Source of the DNA: Microbacterium oleivorans
GTDB taxonomy: Bacteria; Actinomycetota; Actinomycetes; Actinomycetales; Microbacteriaceae
NCBI RefSeq assembly: GCF_013389665.1
Contig: NZ_CP058316.1
Span: 186,001 to 250,000 of the forward strand
Reading direction: 5' to 3'
DNA: 64,000 nt
Shown here piece after piece: positions 1-7,371 of the stretch. The translations under genes were made by a program, and so were the position numbers. Under the pieces are notes generated by a model. The model was not told where the DNA came from, made no database searches, and saw only the letters and a program-made list of their open reading frames with translations. The number at the start of each line of letters is the position of its first letter. The first letter of the stretch is position 1.

Positions 1-204
1 GGGAGCTGGTCGGAGGAATCGGTGCGCGCCGTGCTCGAGAAGGCCGGTCTGAGCGACATCCAGACGCGCACCGGCGCCGGCGACGTGCTCTTCGGGGCCG
101 TGCCGCCGGGCGGGGGATGCGTGTTCGGCGCGCTCGAGGAGCAGGCCGTCACCGTCGAGGCGGGCGGCTACATCCTCGACGGCGGCTGTCTGCCGGCTCA
201 GTGA
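1..204 (+). CDS. C-terminal end of an unidentified protein (cut by the window edge)
   Basis: The frame is open from base 1 and ends at the TGA at 202-204, so the last 67 residues of a larger protein are visible and the start lies outside. The fragment has two cysteines, one in a GGGC stretch near residue 40 and one in a GGCL stretch five residues before the end, and reads like a compact extracytoplasmic domain. The spacing resembles small actinobacterial lipoproteins of the DUF6993 type, but this is only an impression. It converges on the exonuclease gene, 41 bases away. Function not assigned. Confidence 0.6.
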   Translation, partial: GSWSEESVRAVLEKAGLSDIQTRTGAGDVLFGAVPPGGGCVFGALEEQAVTVEAGGYILDGGCLPAQ

Positions 205-245
205 GAGGCCGCCGCCCGCGCGGGGAGGCGGACGCGCAGCGCCGC

Positions 246-992
246 TCAGCGGATCGGCCACGACCCGTCGACATCGGCGTCGAGGCGCCCGATGCTCACG
301 AAGTACTCGCTGAGGCTGTCGGCCTGCGCCCGTGCCCAGCCGATCTGACGGGTGTGCAGCTCGGCTGCCGTGAGCGGCATCCCGTCGGCGTAGCGCGCCG
401 CGAGCGTCTGCGCGACACGACCCGCGGCGATGGCGTCGGCAGCGGCCTCATGCGCCGCCGCGTGGTCGACCGCGTAGTGCGCGGCGACGACCGAGAGCGT
501 GCGCTTGCCGCGGCGATACCGGTCGTAGCGTCGGTCGATGACGAGCGGGTCGATCACGGGCCTCGGGACGAGGATCGGCTCGACACCGTGGCGGAGGGCC
601 TCGTGCTTGAGCATGGAGAAGTCGAACGGTGCGTTGTAGGCGACGACGGGGATGCCGGCGTCGAAGAGCGCCGCGAGTGCTGCGACGACCTCGGCGACGA
701 CCTCGGTCGCGGGCCGGCCCTCGCGCTGCGCGTGTTCGGTGGTGATGCCGTGCACGGCGGTCGCCCCGGCGGGGATGTCGATGCCGGGGTCGGCGATCCA
801 GCTGGCGGAGCGCACGGGACGCCCGGACTCGTCGAGAAGACCGACGTGCGCCGTCACGATCCGGTCGGAGACGACGTCGACGCCGGTGGTCTCGAGATCG
901 AAGACGCCGATCGTACGAGTCCACTCCGGCGCGGCGCGTGGCCAGAGCTCCAGCTCGTCGGGCCCGGTGACGAGTCGAGGTGAGGAGTCCAC
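246..992 (-). CDS. DEDDh-type 3'-5' exonuclease (DnaQ/epsilon-like)
   Basis: A 248-residue nuclease of the DnaQ-like RNase H fold, which removes nucleotides from DNA or RNA 3' ends using two metal ions. The DEDDh residues are in place: D32 and E34 in FDLETTG, D124 in YNAPFD, and H181 with D186 in HEAAAD. There is no BRCT or helicase extension, so it is a stand-alone exonuclease rather than a polymerase domain; whether it proofreads, trims RNA or repairs DNA cannot be read from sequence. The GTG start is chosen because TAGCCT lies exactly 6 bases upstream, as at many starts here, and no Shine-Dalgarno is present. The divergent neighbour is the hydrolase at 1058. Confidence 0.88.
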   Translation of the reverse strand: MDSSPRLVTGPDELELWPRAAPEWTRTIGVFDLETTGVDVVSDRIVTAHVGLLDESGRPVRSASWIADPGIDIPAGATAVHGITTEHAQREGRPATEVVAEVVAALAALFDAGIPVVAYNAPFDFSMLKHEALRHGVEPILVPRPVIDPLVIDRRYDRYRRGKRTLSVVAAHYAVDHAAAHEAAADAIAAGRVAQTLAARYADGMPLTAAELHTRQIGWARAQADSLSEYFVSIGRLDADVDGSWPIR

Positions 993-998
993 ATCCCG

Positions 999-1004
999 AG
1001 GCTA
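999..1004 (-). promoter_or_regulatory. -10 element for a probable leaderless exonuclease mRNA
   Basis: TAGCCT on the minus strand, 6 bases before the GTG at 992. It places transcription start at or next to the start codon. No clear -35 hexamer. Confidence 0.55.
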
Positions 1005-1045
1005 GGGCGGGTCGCCGACACGCGAGGAGCGGCGCGCCGCGTCCG

Positions 1046-1051
1046 TAGACT
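1046..1051 (+). promoter_or_regulatory. -10 element for a probable leaderless hydrolase mRNA
   Basis: TAGACT followed by 6 bases and the GTG at 1058. Together with the element at 999-1004 it forms a short divergent promoter region. Confidence 0.6.
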
Positions 1052-1057
1052 CGAGGA

Positions 1058-1960
1058 GTGACCTCCGCCTCGTCGCCGTACGCCGACCTCCTCTCGCGCA
1101 TCCCGGTACGCCGACGCGAGGCCGGCGTGCTCGGCGGCACGACGGCGTACTGGGTGTACGGCGAGGACGATGCCGCCCACACCGTCCTCGCGGTGCACGG
1201 GTTCCGCGGCGAGCACCACGGACTCGAACCCGTCGTCGCCCACCTTCCCGGCGTCCGCGTGGTGATGCCCGACCTGCCCGGTTTCGGCGAGACACCCCCG
1301 CTGCCGGGACGGCGGCACGACCTCGCGGCGTACGCCGACTGGCTCATCGCGTTCGCCGCCGCCGCCGCGCCCGGGGCGGTCGTCATCGGCCACTCCTTCG
1401 GCTCGATCGTGGCATCGGCCGCCGTGGCGGGGGGACTGGCGACACCGCGACTGATCCTCATCAACCCGATCGGCGCCCCCGCTCTGGAAGGCCCGCGGGG
1501 AGTGTTCACCCGTCTCGCGATCTGGTACTACGACCTCGGTGCGCGCCTCCCGCGCCGTCTCGGCGAGGCGCTGCTGCGCAACCGCGTCATCGTGCGGGTC
1601 ATGAGCCTGGCGATGGTCAAGACCCGTGACGCACCCCTGCGCCGCTTCGTCCATGCGCAACACGACGCCTACTTCTCGAGCTTCGCCGACCGCGACGTGC
1701 TGCGTGACGCGTTCGTGACCTCGGTGTCGAACGACGTGCGTGCGTTCGCGCCACGGATCGCGCAGCCGACCCTGCTGATCGCGGCGGTGCAGGACGACAT
1801 CACCCCGATCGAGGCGGAGCGCCGCCTGGTCGAGCTCTTCGCCGACGCCGAACTGGTCGAGATCGATGGAGTCGGACACCTGATCCACTACGAGAAGCCG
1901 CTCGAGGCGGCATCCGCGATCAGGGGTTCTCTCGGGCCTTCCGCCGCCGGTACGCGTTGA
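1058..1960 (+). CDS. Alpha/beta-fold hydrolase
   Basis: A 300-residue soluble hydrolase, full length for the family. Visible are the oxyanion strand with HGFRG (about residue 48), the nucleophile elbow GHSFGS with Ser113, a probable acid Asp at 246/247 and the general base His274 in GVGHLIHYEKP. The catalytic triad is therefore complete. Substrate is unknown; the family covers esterases, lactonases, epoxide hydrolases and haloperoxidase-like enzymes. No signal peptide. The last 41 bases overlap the end of the convergent CGNR gene, so the two 3' ends share sequence. The start is set by the leaderless promoter signature. Confidence 0.9.
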   Translation: MTSASSPYADLLSRIPVRRREAGVLGGTTAYWVYGEDDAAHTVLAVHGFRGEHHGLEPVVAHLPGVRVVMPDLPGFGETPPLPGRRHDLAAYADWLIAFAAAAAPGAVVIGHSFGSIVASAAVAGGLATPRLILINPIGAPALEGPRGVFTRLAIWYYDLGARLPRRLGEALLRNRVIVRVMSLAMVKTRDAPLRRFVHAQHDAYFSSFADRDVLRDAFVTSVSNDVRAFAPRIAQPTLLIAAVQDDITPIEAERRLVELFADAELVEIDGVGHLIHYEKPLEAASAIRGSLGPSAAGTR

Positions 1961-2480
1961 CGTTCATGCGGTTGCCGCAGTTCCCGGTGTCGCAGTAGCG
2001 CTTCGAGCCGTTCTTCGAGAAGTCGACGTACACCGCTGCACAGTCGTCGGCCGCACAGATGCGCACGCGATCGTAGGCGTCGGCGCGGATGACGTCGACG
2101 AAGGCCATCGCCGCCTCGACGAGGACCCGAGTGGCCAGCGGTGCGTCGTCGGGCGTGGCGTGGATGTGCCAGTCGTAGTCGTCGTGGATCACCAGCTGCG
2201 GCTGTGCGTCGCCGTCGCGCAGCATGGCGTTCACCCGAGCGACCGCGTCGTCGCGCCCGAGGTCCCAGAGCTCGCGGAGGCGAGGTCGGATGCGCCGCAT
2301 GGCCTGCAGCTCGGCGTCGTCGCGGACGATCGCGCCGGTGAAGGCGAACTCCGCGAGGTACGCATCGAGGCCAGCGCTGTCGGTGAGAGTGTCCGCCGTG
2401 CCCGCGCCGGTGCGCGGGAGAGTGTTCACGAGGGCCGCCGCGGCCCGCAGCGACAGCTCCGTGTCATGGATGAAGACCAT
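1920..2480 (-). CDS. CGNR zinc-finger (ABATE-domain) transcriptional regulator
   Basis: A 186-residue regulator with an N-terminal ABATE ligand/stress domain (to about residue 130) and a C-terminal CGNR zinc finger. Cysteines 142, 147, 163 and 168 can bind zinc, and the last pair sits in the family signature NCGNRMNVNAYRRRK, whose basic tail suits DNA contact. The ATG start has AGGAG at good spacing. It is divergent from the EamA transporter at 2572, and the region between them carries repeats that look like operator sites, so it probably controls itself and that exporter. The inducing ligand is unknown. Confidence 0.88.
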   Translation of the reverse strand: MVFIHDTELSLRAAAALVNTLPRTGAGTADTLTDSAGLDAYLAEFAFTGAIVRDDAELQAMRRIRPRLRELWDLGRDDAVARVNAMLRDGDAQPQLVIHDDYDWHIHATPDDAPLATRVLVEAAMAFVDVIRADAYDRVRICAADDCAAVYVDFSKNGSKRYCDTGNCGNRMNVNAYRRRKARENP

Positions 2481-2491
2481 ATTGACTCCTG

Positions 2492-2560
2492 ACTCGTGCG
2501 AGCGTTACTGTCACGAGTGTAGATAACTTTCACCTGTGACATCCCCTACCTGTGACATCC
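2492..2560. promoter_or_regulatory. Divergent CGNR/EamA control region with direct and inverted repeats
   Basis: Two exact copies of ACCTGTGACATCC lie at 2532-2544 and 2548-2560, 16 bases apart start to start. An inverted repeat ACTCGTG (2492-2498) / CACGAGT (2512-2518) lies beside them, and a TGTCAC at 2509-2514 mirrors the GTGACA inside both copies. The placement between a regulator gene and its probable target suggests operators; this is inference. Confidence 0.5.
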
Positions 2561-2571
2561 GAGGTCGCACG

Positions 2572-3609
2572 ATGACGAATCCCACGGCGCCGCTGCCCAT
2601 CATCCCAGCCCCCGTCGCCGACATCCCCGCCGCGCCCGTGGGGCGCCGGCGCACACTGGGAATCGCGATGGCGCTGGCATCCGCGCTCGCGTTCTCCTCG
2701 AGCGGCCCGCTGGTCAAGCCGCTCCTCGAGGACGGCTGGTCGCTCGGCGCGGCGCTGCTGGTGCGCATCGGCACCGCCGCACTCGTCCTCTCGCCGTTCC
2801 TCGTCCGGGCGGTTCTGCGCGAGAAGCGCTTCCTGCAGCGCCACGGGGGCGCGCTGGTGGCGTTCGGGGTCATGCCCGTCGTGGGATGCCAGCTGTTCTA
2901 TTTCTCGGCGATGCAGCGGATGCCGGTGGCCGTGGCGCTGCTGATCCAGTACCTCGCTCCGGTCATGCTGGTCATCTGGGTCTGGGCACGCACCCGCCGC
3001 CGCCCCTCGCATACCGTGCTCGCGGGATCCGTGGTGGCGATGGTCGGGCTCGTGCTCGTCGTCGACATCGTCGGCGCGCGGTTCGACTTCTGGGGCACGC
3101 TGCTGGCGCTGGGCGCCGCCGTGTGCACCTGCGTCTACTTCGTGATGGCCGAGCGCACGGGCGACACGTTGCCGCCGCTCGTGCTCGCGGCAGGCGGCAT
3201 GGTGGTCGCCACGGTGTGCATCGCTCTGTTGCTGCTCACCGGAATCCTCCCGTTCTCGGCCGGGCCCGACCCCGCGGCCGTGCTCGGGATCCCGCTTCCC
3301 CCGCTCATCGTGCTGCTGTGGGTCGGCGCCACGACGGGCCTCGCCTACGCCCTGGGCGTCTGCGCCGTTCCCCGGACCGGGTCGCGGTTGGCCTCGTTCC
3401 TCGGACTGTCCGAGGTGCTGTTCGCGCTCGCCTTCGCCTGGCTGCTCCTCGCCGAGACGCCCGCCGGGGTGCAGTTCGTCGGCGGTGCGCTCATCCTCAC
3501 CGGCGTCGTGCTCGTCCGTCTCGATGCCGACCGCGGATCACGCGTCAGGACGCGTCGCGTCCCTGCCGCAGCAGCGGCTTCACCCGCTGCGGGATCACCT
3601 CGTCCATGA
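2572..3609 (+). CDS. EamA/DMT-family membrane exporter
   Basis: About 345 residues with ten hydrophobic segments in two five-helix EamA repeats, the layout of drug/metabolite transporters that export amino acids, metabolites or toxic compounds. The helix pairs are clear: one begins near residue 25, and the second repeat has the typical TGLAYALG and LSEVLFALAFAWLLLAE stretches. A GTG 36 bases upstream is in frame, but the ATG at 2572 is preferred because GAGG precedes it and the extra residues are not membrane-like. Substrate unknown. The last 65 bases overlap the convergent Lrp regulator. The divergent CGNR gene is the likely regulator. Confidence 0.88.
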   Translation: MTNPTAPLPIIPAPVADIPAAPVGRRRTLGIAMALASALAFSSSGPLVKPLLEDGWSLGAALLVRIGTAALVLSPFLVRAVLREKRFLQRHGGALVAFGVMPVVGCQLFYFSAMQRMPVAVALLIQYLAPVMLVIWVWARTRRRPSHTVLAGSVVAMVGLVLVVDIVGARFDFWGTLLALGAAVCTCVYFVMAERTGDTLPPLVLAAGGMVVATVCIALLLLTGILPFSAGPDPAAVLGIPLPPLIVLLWVGATTGLAYALGVCAVPRTGSRLASFLGLSEVLFALAFAWLLLAETPAGVQFVGGALILTGVVLVRLDADRGSRVRTRRVPAAAAASPAAGSPRP

Positions 3610-4018
3610 TGAGCGAGGTCTCGGTGCGCTCCACGCCGTCGATCGCCAGGATCTGCGCATCGATGGCGAACAGGTGCTGCGTGTCGCGCGCGACGACGCG
3701 CACCATCAGGTCGACCTGACCGCTGAGGCCCTGCGCCTGCAGCACCTCCGGGATCGTGGCGAGCTCGGCGGCGATGCGCGGCAGGTCCGGCTGGCGCAGG
3801 ACGACGCTCACGAGCGCCTCGATCGGATAGCCCAGGGCGCGGGTCGAGATGGACCGCTCGTAGGAGAGGAACGCACCGCACTGCTCGAGCCTCGCCATCC
3901 GCGCCTGCACCGTGTTGCGCGACATCCGGAGGCGCTCCGACAACGCCACCACGGTGGCGCGGGGATCGTCGGCCAAGGCCTCGAGGAGCGCCAGATCGAC
4001 CTGGTCGTTCGTTGCCAT
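3545..4018 (-). CDS. Lrp/AsnC-family transcriptional regulator
   Basis: A 157-residue one-domain-pair regulator: an N-terminal winged helix-turn-helix (about residues 5-60, including LSERLRMSRNTVQARMARLE) followed by the RAM ligand-binding domain in the second half. Lrp proteins form dimers or octamers that bind DNA and sense amino acids. An upstream extension to 4072 is open, but start 4018 matches the family N-terminus and has TATCGT 8 bases upstream. It converges on the EamA transporter with a 65-base overlap; amino-acid-linked control of that exporter is possible but unproven. Confidence 0.88.
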   Translation of the reverse strand: MATNDQVDLALLEALADDPRATVVALSERLRMSRNTVQARMARLEQCGAFLSYERSISTRALGYPIEALVSVVLRQPDLPRIAAELATIPEVLQAQGLSGQVDLMVRVVARDTQHLFAIDAQILAIDGVERTETSLIMDEVIPQRVKPLLRQGRDAS

Positions 4019-4026
4019 AATGCTGG

Positions 4027-4032
4027 ACGATA
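4027..4032 (-). promoter_or_regulatory. -10 element for the Lrp-family gene
   Basis: TATCGT on the minus strand, 8 bases before the ATG at 4018. It supports that start over the longer open frame. Confidence 0.45.
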
Positions 4033-4086
4033 CACGGCCGCCGCGATCGGGCTGAGCATCCTGCGTCGTCACGACCCCCTGCGGAC

Positions 4087-4698
4087 TCAGTCCGTCATGA
4101 GAGCCGGCGACTCCATGAGGCTCAGTCGCTCGCGCTCGAGCAGGAACGTATGCGTCGAGCCGTTGGCCAGGCGCACCCCCTGCGCCGGGAACGCGTCACC
4201 GGTGGCATGCCGGATCACCTCGCGGATGAGCGCGCCGTGCGCCACGACGATCAACGGGACCGACGCGGGTGCACGCAGCATCCGCGCATCGCGCGCCGCG
4301 CGGCGCAGGCCCCGGAGCGCGCGTTCGCGCACCGCCGGCCAGGCCTCCGCGCCCGGCACCTCGGCGAGGGCCCATTCGCCCCATCGGGCGTGGAACTCCT
4401 CGACTCCGACGCCCTCGGCCTCGCCGTAGCCCCGCTCGCGCAGCTCCGGGTAGGCGGGCGGGGCGGCGGCCGTGCCCAGCTCCGCGGCGATCAGCCGAGC
4501 CGTCTCGGCGGCGCGCACGAGATCGCTCGACGCGACGACTGCGCGGTCGGGCTGCGCGAGGGCCTGTCGGAGCCTCACCCCGACCTCCCGCGCTTGGCCC
4601 CGTCCGGTGTCGTTGAGGGGGATGTCGGTGGAACCCTGGATCCGGCGGTCGCGGTTCCAGTCGGTCTCACCGTGGCGTACGAGAATCAGGACGGTCAC
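4087..4698 (-). CDS. Histidine phosphatase family protein (phosphoglycerate mutase-like)
   Basis: A 203-residue member of histidine phosphatase clade 1. The RHGE signature is at residues 8-11, with His9 as the residue that would be phosphorylated; the second catalytic His is H154 in VVAHGALIRE. The family includes cofactor-dependent phosphoglycerate mutases, but short stand-alone versions like this one are mostly phosphatases of small phosphate esters, so a glycolytic role is not claimed. The GTG start has TAGGGT 6 bases upstream and no ribosome binding site, suggesting a leaderless message. Confidence 0.9.
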   Translation of the reverse strand: MTVLILVRHGETDWNRDRRIQGSTDIPLNDTGRGQAREVGVRLRQALAQPDRAVVASSDLVRAAETARLIAAELGTAAAPPAYPELRERGYGEAEGVGVEEFHARWGEWALAEVPGAEAWPAVRERALRGLRRAARDARMLRAPASVPLIVVAHGALIREVIRHATGDAFPAQGVRLANGSTHTFLLERERLSLMESPALMTD

Positions 4699-4704
4699 TC
4701 TCCG

Positions 4705-4710
4705 ACCCTA
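4705..4710 (-). promoter_or_regulatory. -10 element for the histidine phosphatase gene
   Basis: TAGGGT on the minus strand, 6 bases before the GTG at 4698. Confidence 0.55.
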
Positions 4711-4731
4711 CGTGGCCGTGACGGCCCGATG

Positions 4732-5580
4732 TCAGCCGAGCGGCGGCAGACCCGATGCGAAGGCCCGGAGCACCTCGGAGGCGCCGCTGTCGATCTTGAC
4801 GGTCGCCTTCGCATCCGACCGCGTGACGCCCCTGTTGACGATGACGACCGGCAGGCGCCGGCGGCGAGCCCGCTCCACGAGACGTACGCCGGAGTTCACG
4901 ACGAGTGACGAGCCGGCGACCACGAGCGCGTCGCTCGATCGCACGAGCTGCTCCGCCTCGGCGAACTTCTCGCGCGGGACGAACTCGCCGAAGAACACCA
5001 CGTCGGGCTTGAGCGTGCCGGCGCAGACCGAGCAGCGCGGCACCACGAACCCGTCGCTGGTCGACGGGAGCACGTCGCCGTCGGGACCGAGCTCGACGTT
5101 CTCGGGGACGCTGATCCACGGGTTGTCCGACTCGACGCGCTCGGCGAGGTCCCGACGGTCGAACACCTGGCCGCAGTGGAGGCAGAAGACCCGGCGCATC
5201 GTTCCGTGCAGCTCCACGACACGGCGGCTTCCGGCCCGCAGGTGCAGGCCGTCGACGTTCTGCGTCACCACACCCGAGACGAGCCCCGAATTCTCGAGGT
5301 CGGCGAGGGCGACGTGGCCGTCGTTGGGCCGCGCTGCGGCGAAGGCGCGCCATCCCAGGTGGCTGCCGACCCAGTAGCGACGCCGCGCGTCCTCGCTGGC
5401 GAGGAACTGCTGCGCGGTCATGGGTGTGCGCACCGGTGCACCCGCGCCGCGGTAGTCGGGGATGCCGGAGTCGGTCGAGACGCCGGCGCCGGTCAGCACC
5501 GCGATGCGCCGCCCCGAGAGGACGTCGATGGCGCGCTGCACCTCGTCGCCGGCGGGCGGAGCGAGGTCGGGAGGCGTCAC
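4732..5580 (-). CDS. SIR2-family NAD-dependent protein deacylase (sirtuin)
   Basis: A 282-residue sirtuin that removes acyl groups from lysines with NAD as co-substrate. Seen in order: the NAD-binding GAGVSTDSGIPDYRG (residues 31-45), NVDG (108-111), catalytic His125 in ELHG, and four zinc cysteines as C133/C136 and C183/C186. All catalytic and structural motifs are intact. Substrates are not predictable; bacterial sirtuins often act on acyl-CoA synthetases. The GTG start follows TAGAGT by 6 bases; an AGGAGG touches the start codon directly and is too close to serve as a normal ribosome site. Confidence 0.93.
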   Translation of the reverse strand: MTPPDLAPPAGDEVQRAIDVLSGRRIAVLTGAGVSTDSGIPDYRGAGAPVRTPMTAQQFLASEDARRRYWVGSHLGWRAFAAARPNDGHVALADLENSGLVSGVVTQNVDGLHLRAGSRRVVELHGTMRRVFCLHCGQVFDRRDLAERVESDNPWISVPENVELGPDGDVLPSTSDGFVVPRCSVCAGTLKPDVVFFGEFVPREKFAEAEQLVRSSDALVVAGSSLVVNSGVRLVERARRRRLPVVIVNRGVTRSDAKATVKIDSGASEVLRAFASGLPPLG

Positions 5581-5586
5581 CCTCCT

Positions 5587-5592
5587 ACTCTA
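5587..5592 (-). promoter_or_regulatory. -10 element for the sirtuin gene
   Basis: TAGAGT on the minus strand, 6 bases before the GTG at 5580. Confidence 0.55.
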
Positions 5593-5652
5593 CGAGCGTC
5601 CCGGGCGTCGATGTCGCCGTACGCCCAGGCGCATGCGTGCGAGAGTGGGGGG

Positions 5653-6444
5653 ATGCCCGTGCTCCGCGTCGAGGATGCGTCCGACCCCCGCCTGTCCGAC
5701 TATCGCGACCTCACCGACGTCGCGCTGCGGCGGGTGATCGAGCCCGCCGGCGGTCTGTACATCGCCGAGTCGGCCAAGGTGATCGCGCGGGCGCACCGCG
5801 CCGGGCACCGGGCACGGTCGTTCCTCGTGCAGGAGAAGTGGCTGAGCGAGGTCGAGGGACTCGCCGGCGAGGCACCGGTGTACGTCGTCTCGGACGCCGT
5901 CGCCGAATCGGTGACGGGTTACGCCGTCCATCGCGGGGCGCTTGCGGCGATGCACCGTCCGGCTCCGGCATCCCTCGCCGAGGTCGTCGCCGACGCGCGC
6001 CTCGTGCTGATCCTGGAGGACATCGTCGACCACACCAACGTGGGGGCGGCCTTCCGCGCGGCCGCCGGCCTCGGCGCCGACGCGGTGCTGGTGAGCGATC
6101 GTTGCGCCGATCCGCTGTACCGCCGAAGCGTGCGGGTCAGCATGGGGACCGTGTTCCAGGTGCCGTGGACGCGCCTGCCCGCCTGGCCGGATGCGGCACC
6201 GCTGCTGCGCGAGGCGGGACTGCACCTGGCGGCTCTCGCCCTCGCGGACGACGCGGTGCCGCTGGACGTCTTCGCGGCCGACCGACCCGAACGCGTCGCG
6301 CTGCTGATGGGAACCGAGGGCGACGGTCTGAGCCGGCGTGCTCTTGAGGCGGCCGACACGATCGTGACGATCCCCATGTCCGGGGGAGTGGACTCTCTCA
6401 ACGTCGCCGCTGCGAGCGCCGTGGCGCTGTGGGCGCTGCGCTGA
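5653..6444 (+). CDS. TrmH/SpoU-family RNA 2'-O-methyltransferase
   Basis: About 263 residues: an N-terminal RNA-binding part and a C-terminal SPOUT domain with a trefoil knot. The three SPOUT motifs are visible: NVGAAFR near residue 129, LLMGTEGDGL near 216-225 and IPMSGGVDSLNVAAASAVALW near the end. It should transfer methyl from SAM to a ribose 2'-OH in tRNA or rRNA; the exact site is not predictable. ATG 5653 is chosen for its purine-rich upstream run and because the protein then starts where family members do. The TGA is directly next to the stop of the convergent SGNH hydrolase, with no spacer. Confidence 0.9.
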   Translation: MPVLRVEDASDPRLSDYRDLTDVALRRVIEPAGGLYIAESAKVIARAHRAGHRARSFLVQEKWLSEVEGLAGEAPVYVVSDAVAESVTGYAVHRGALAAMHRPAPASLAEVVADARLVLILEDIVDHTNVGAAFRAAAGLGADAVLVSDRCADPLYRRSVRVSMGTVFQVPWTRLPAWPDAAPLLREAGLHLAALALADDAVPLDVFAADRPERVALLMGTEGDGLSRRALEAADTIVTIPMSGGVDSLNVAAASAVALWALR

Positions 6445-7290
6445 TCAGTCCCGATCGTCGGAGCGTCTGAGGACGGGCAACGGCTCGGGCCGCTTGGCGG
6501 TGATGTGATCGCCCGAGGACTGGTGCCGGAGCCGACGCAGCACCCACGGCACGAAGTACTCCCGGGCCCAGACCAGGTCGTTCGTGCGTGCGGCGCGCCA
6601 GGTGAGGGGCGGCAGGGTGTCGGGCTGCATCGGCTGCAGGTCGTTGGGCACGTTCAAGGCTCGCAGCACCATGCGCGCGATCTCGTGGTGTCCGAGGGAG
6701 TTGTAGTGCAGGCGATCATCGTCGAAGAACCGCATGTCCTGCACCTCCTTCAAAGCCCACTGGTCGGCGACGATGGCGTCGTAGCGGTCGGCGATGGCGC
6801 GGATGTTCTCGTTGTAGATCGCCACCCGCCCTCGGATGCCGCGGAAGACCGGCGTGAAGTTCGTGTCGATCCCGGTGAAGAGCACGAGGGTCGCGCCCGT
6901 CGAGGACAGCCGCACGACCGCGTCCTCGAACTGCTGAGCGACGGCGTCGGGGTCGGAACCGGGCCGGATCACGTCGTTGCCGCCCGCCGAGAACGTCACG
7001 AGATCGGGCTTGAGCGCCAGCGCCGGCTCGATCTGATCGGCCACGATCTGACCGATGAGCTTGCCCCGCACAGCGAGGTTCGCGTACGCGAAGTCGGGCA
7101 CCTGGGCGCTCAGCACCTCGGCCACGCGATCGGCCCAGCCGCGGTGACCACCGAGGCGGTTGGGCTCGGGGTCTCCGATGCCCTCGGTGAACGAGTCGCC
7201 GATGGCCACGAATCGGCGCCAGGGATGGGCCGTCTCGTTGGGCACGTAGGGCGTACGGCTCGCGTCCTGGGATGGCTCGTTGTTCCTCAT
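6445..7290 (-). CDS. SGNH/GDSL-family hydrolase
   Basis: A 281-residue esterase-type hydrolase of the SGNH fold. The four blocks are present: GDSFTEG with nucleophile Ser33, a conserved Gly in the ANLAVRGK segment, Asn105 in AGGNDV, and the D192xxH195 pair in DDRLHYNSLGHHE. Members deacylate lipids, polysaccharides or peptidoglycan. No signal peptide, so it may act in the cytoplasm. Start 7290 has AGGAGG immediately upstream at good spacing. A second gene of the same type lies at 33860-34615, and both share ANLAxRGKL and xGGND, so they are paralogues. Confidence 0.88.
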   Translation of the reverse strand: MRNNEPSQDASRTPYVPNETAHPWRRFVAIGDSFTEGIGDPEPNRLGGHRGWADRVAEVLSAQVPDFAYANLAVRGKLIGQIVADQIEPALALKPDLVTFSAGGNDVIRPGSDPDAVAQQFEDAVVRLSSTGATLVLFTGIDTNFTPVFRGIRGRVAIYNENIRAIADRYDAIVADQWALKEVQDMRFFDDDRLHYNSLGHHEIARMVLRALNVPNDLQPMQPDTLPPLTWRAARTNDLVWAREYFVPWVLRRLRHQSSGDHITAKRPEPLPVLRRSDDRD

Positions 7291-7357
7291 GACCCTCCTG
7301 GCGACGTCGGTCCTTCCACGGTAGCCGCTCACGGCCGATCGTGTACCCGGGGTCGTT

Positions 7358-7363
7358 TAGGGT
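7358..7363 (+). promoter_or_regulatory. -10 element for the helicase gene
   Basis: TAGGGT followed by 8 bases and the GTG at 7372. Confidence 0.45.
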
Positions 7364-7371
7364 GGTCCATC

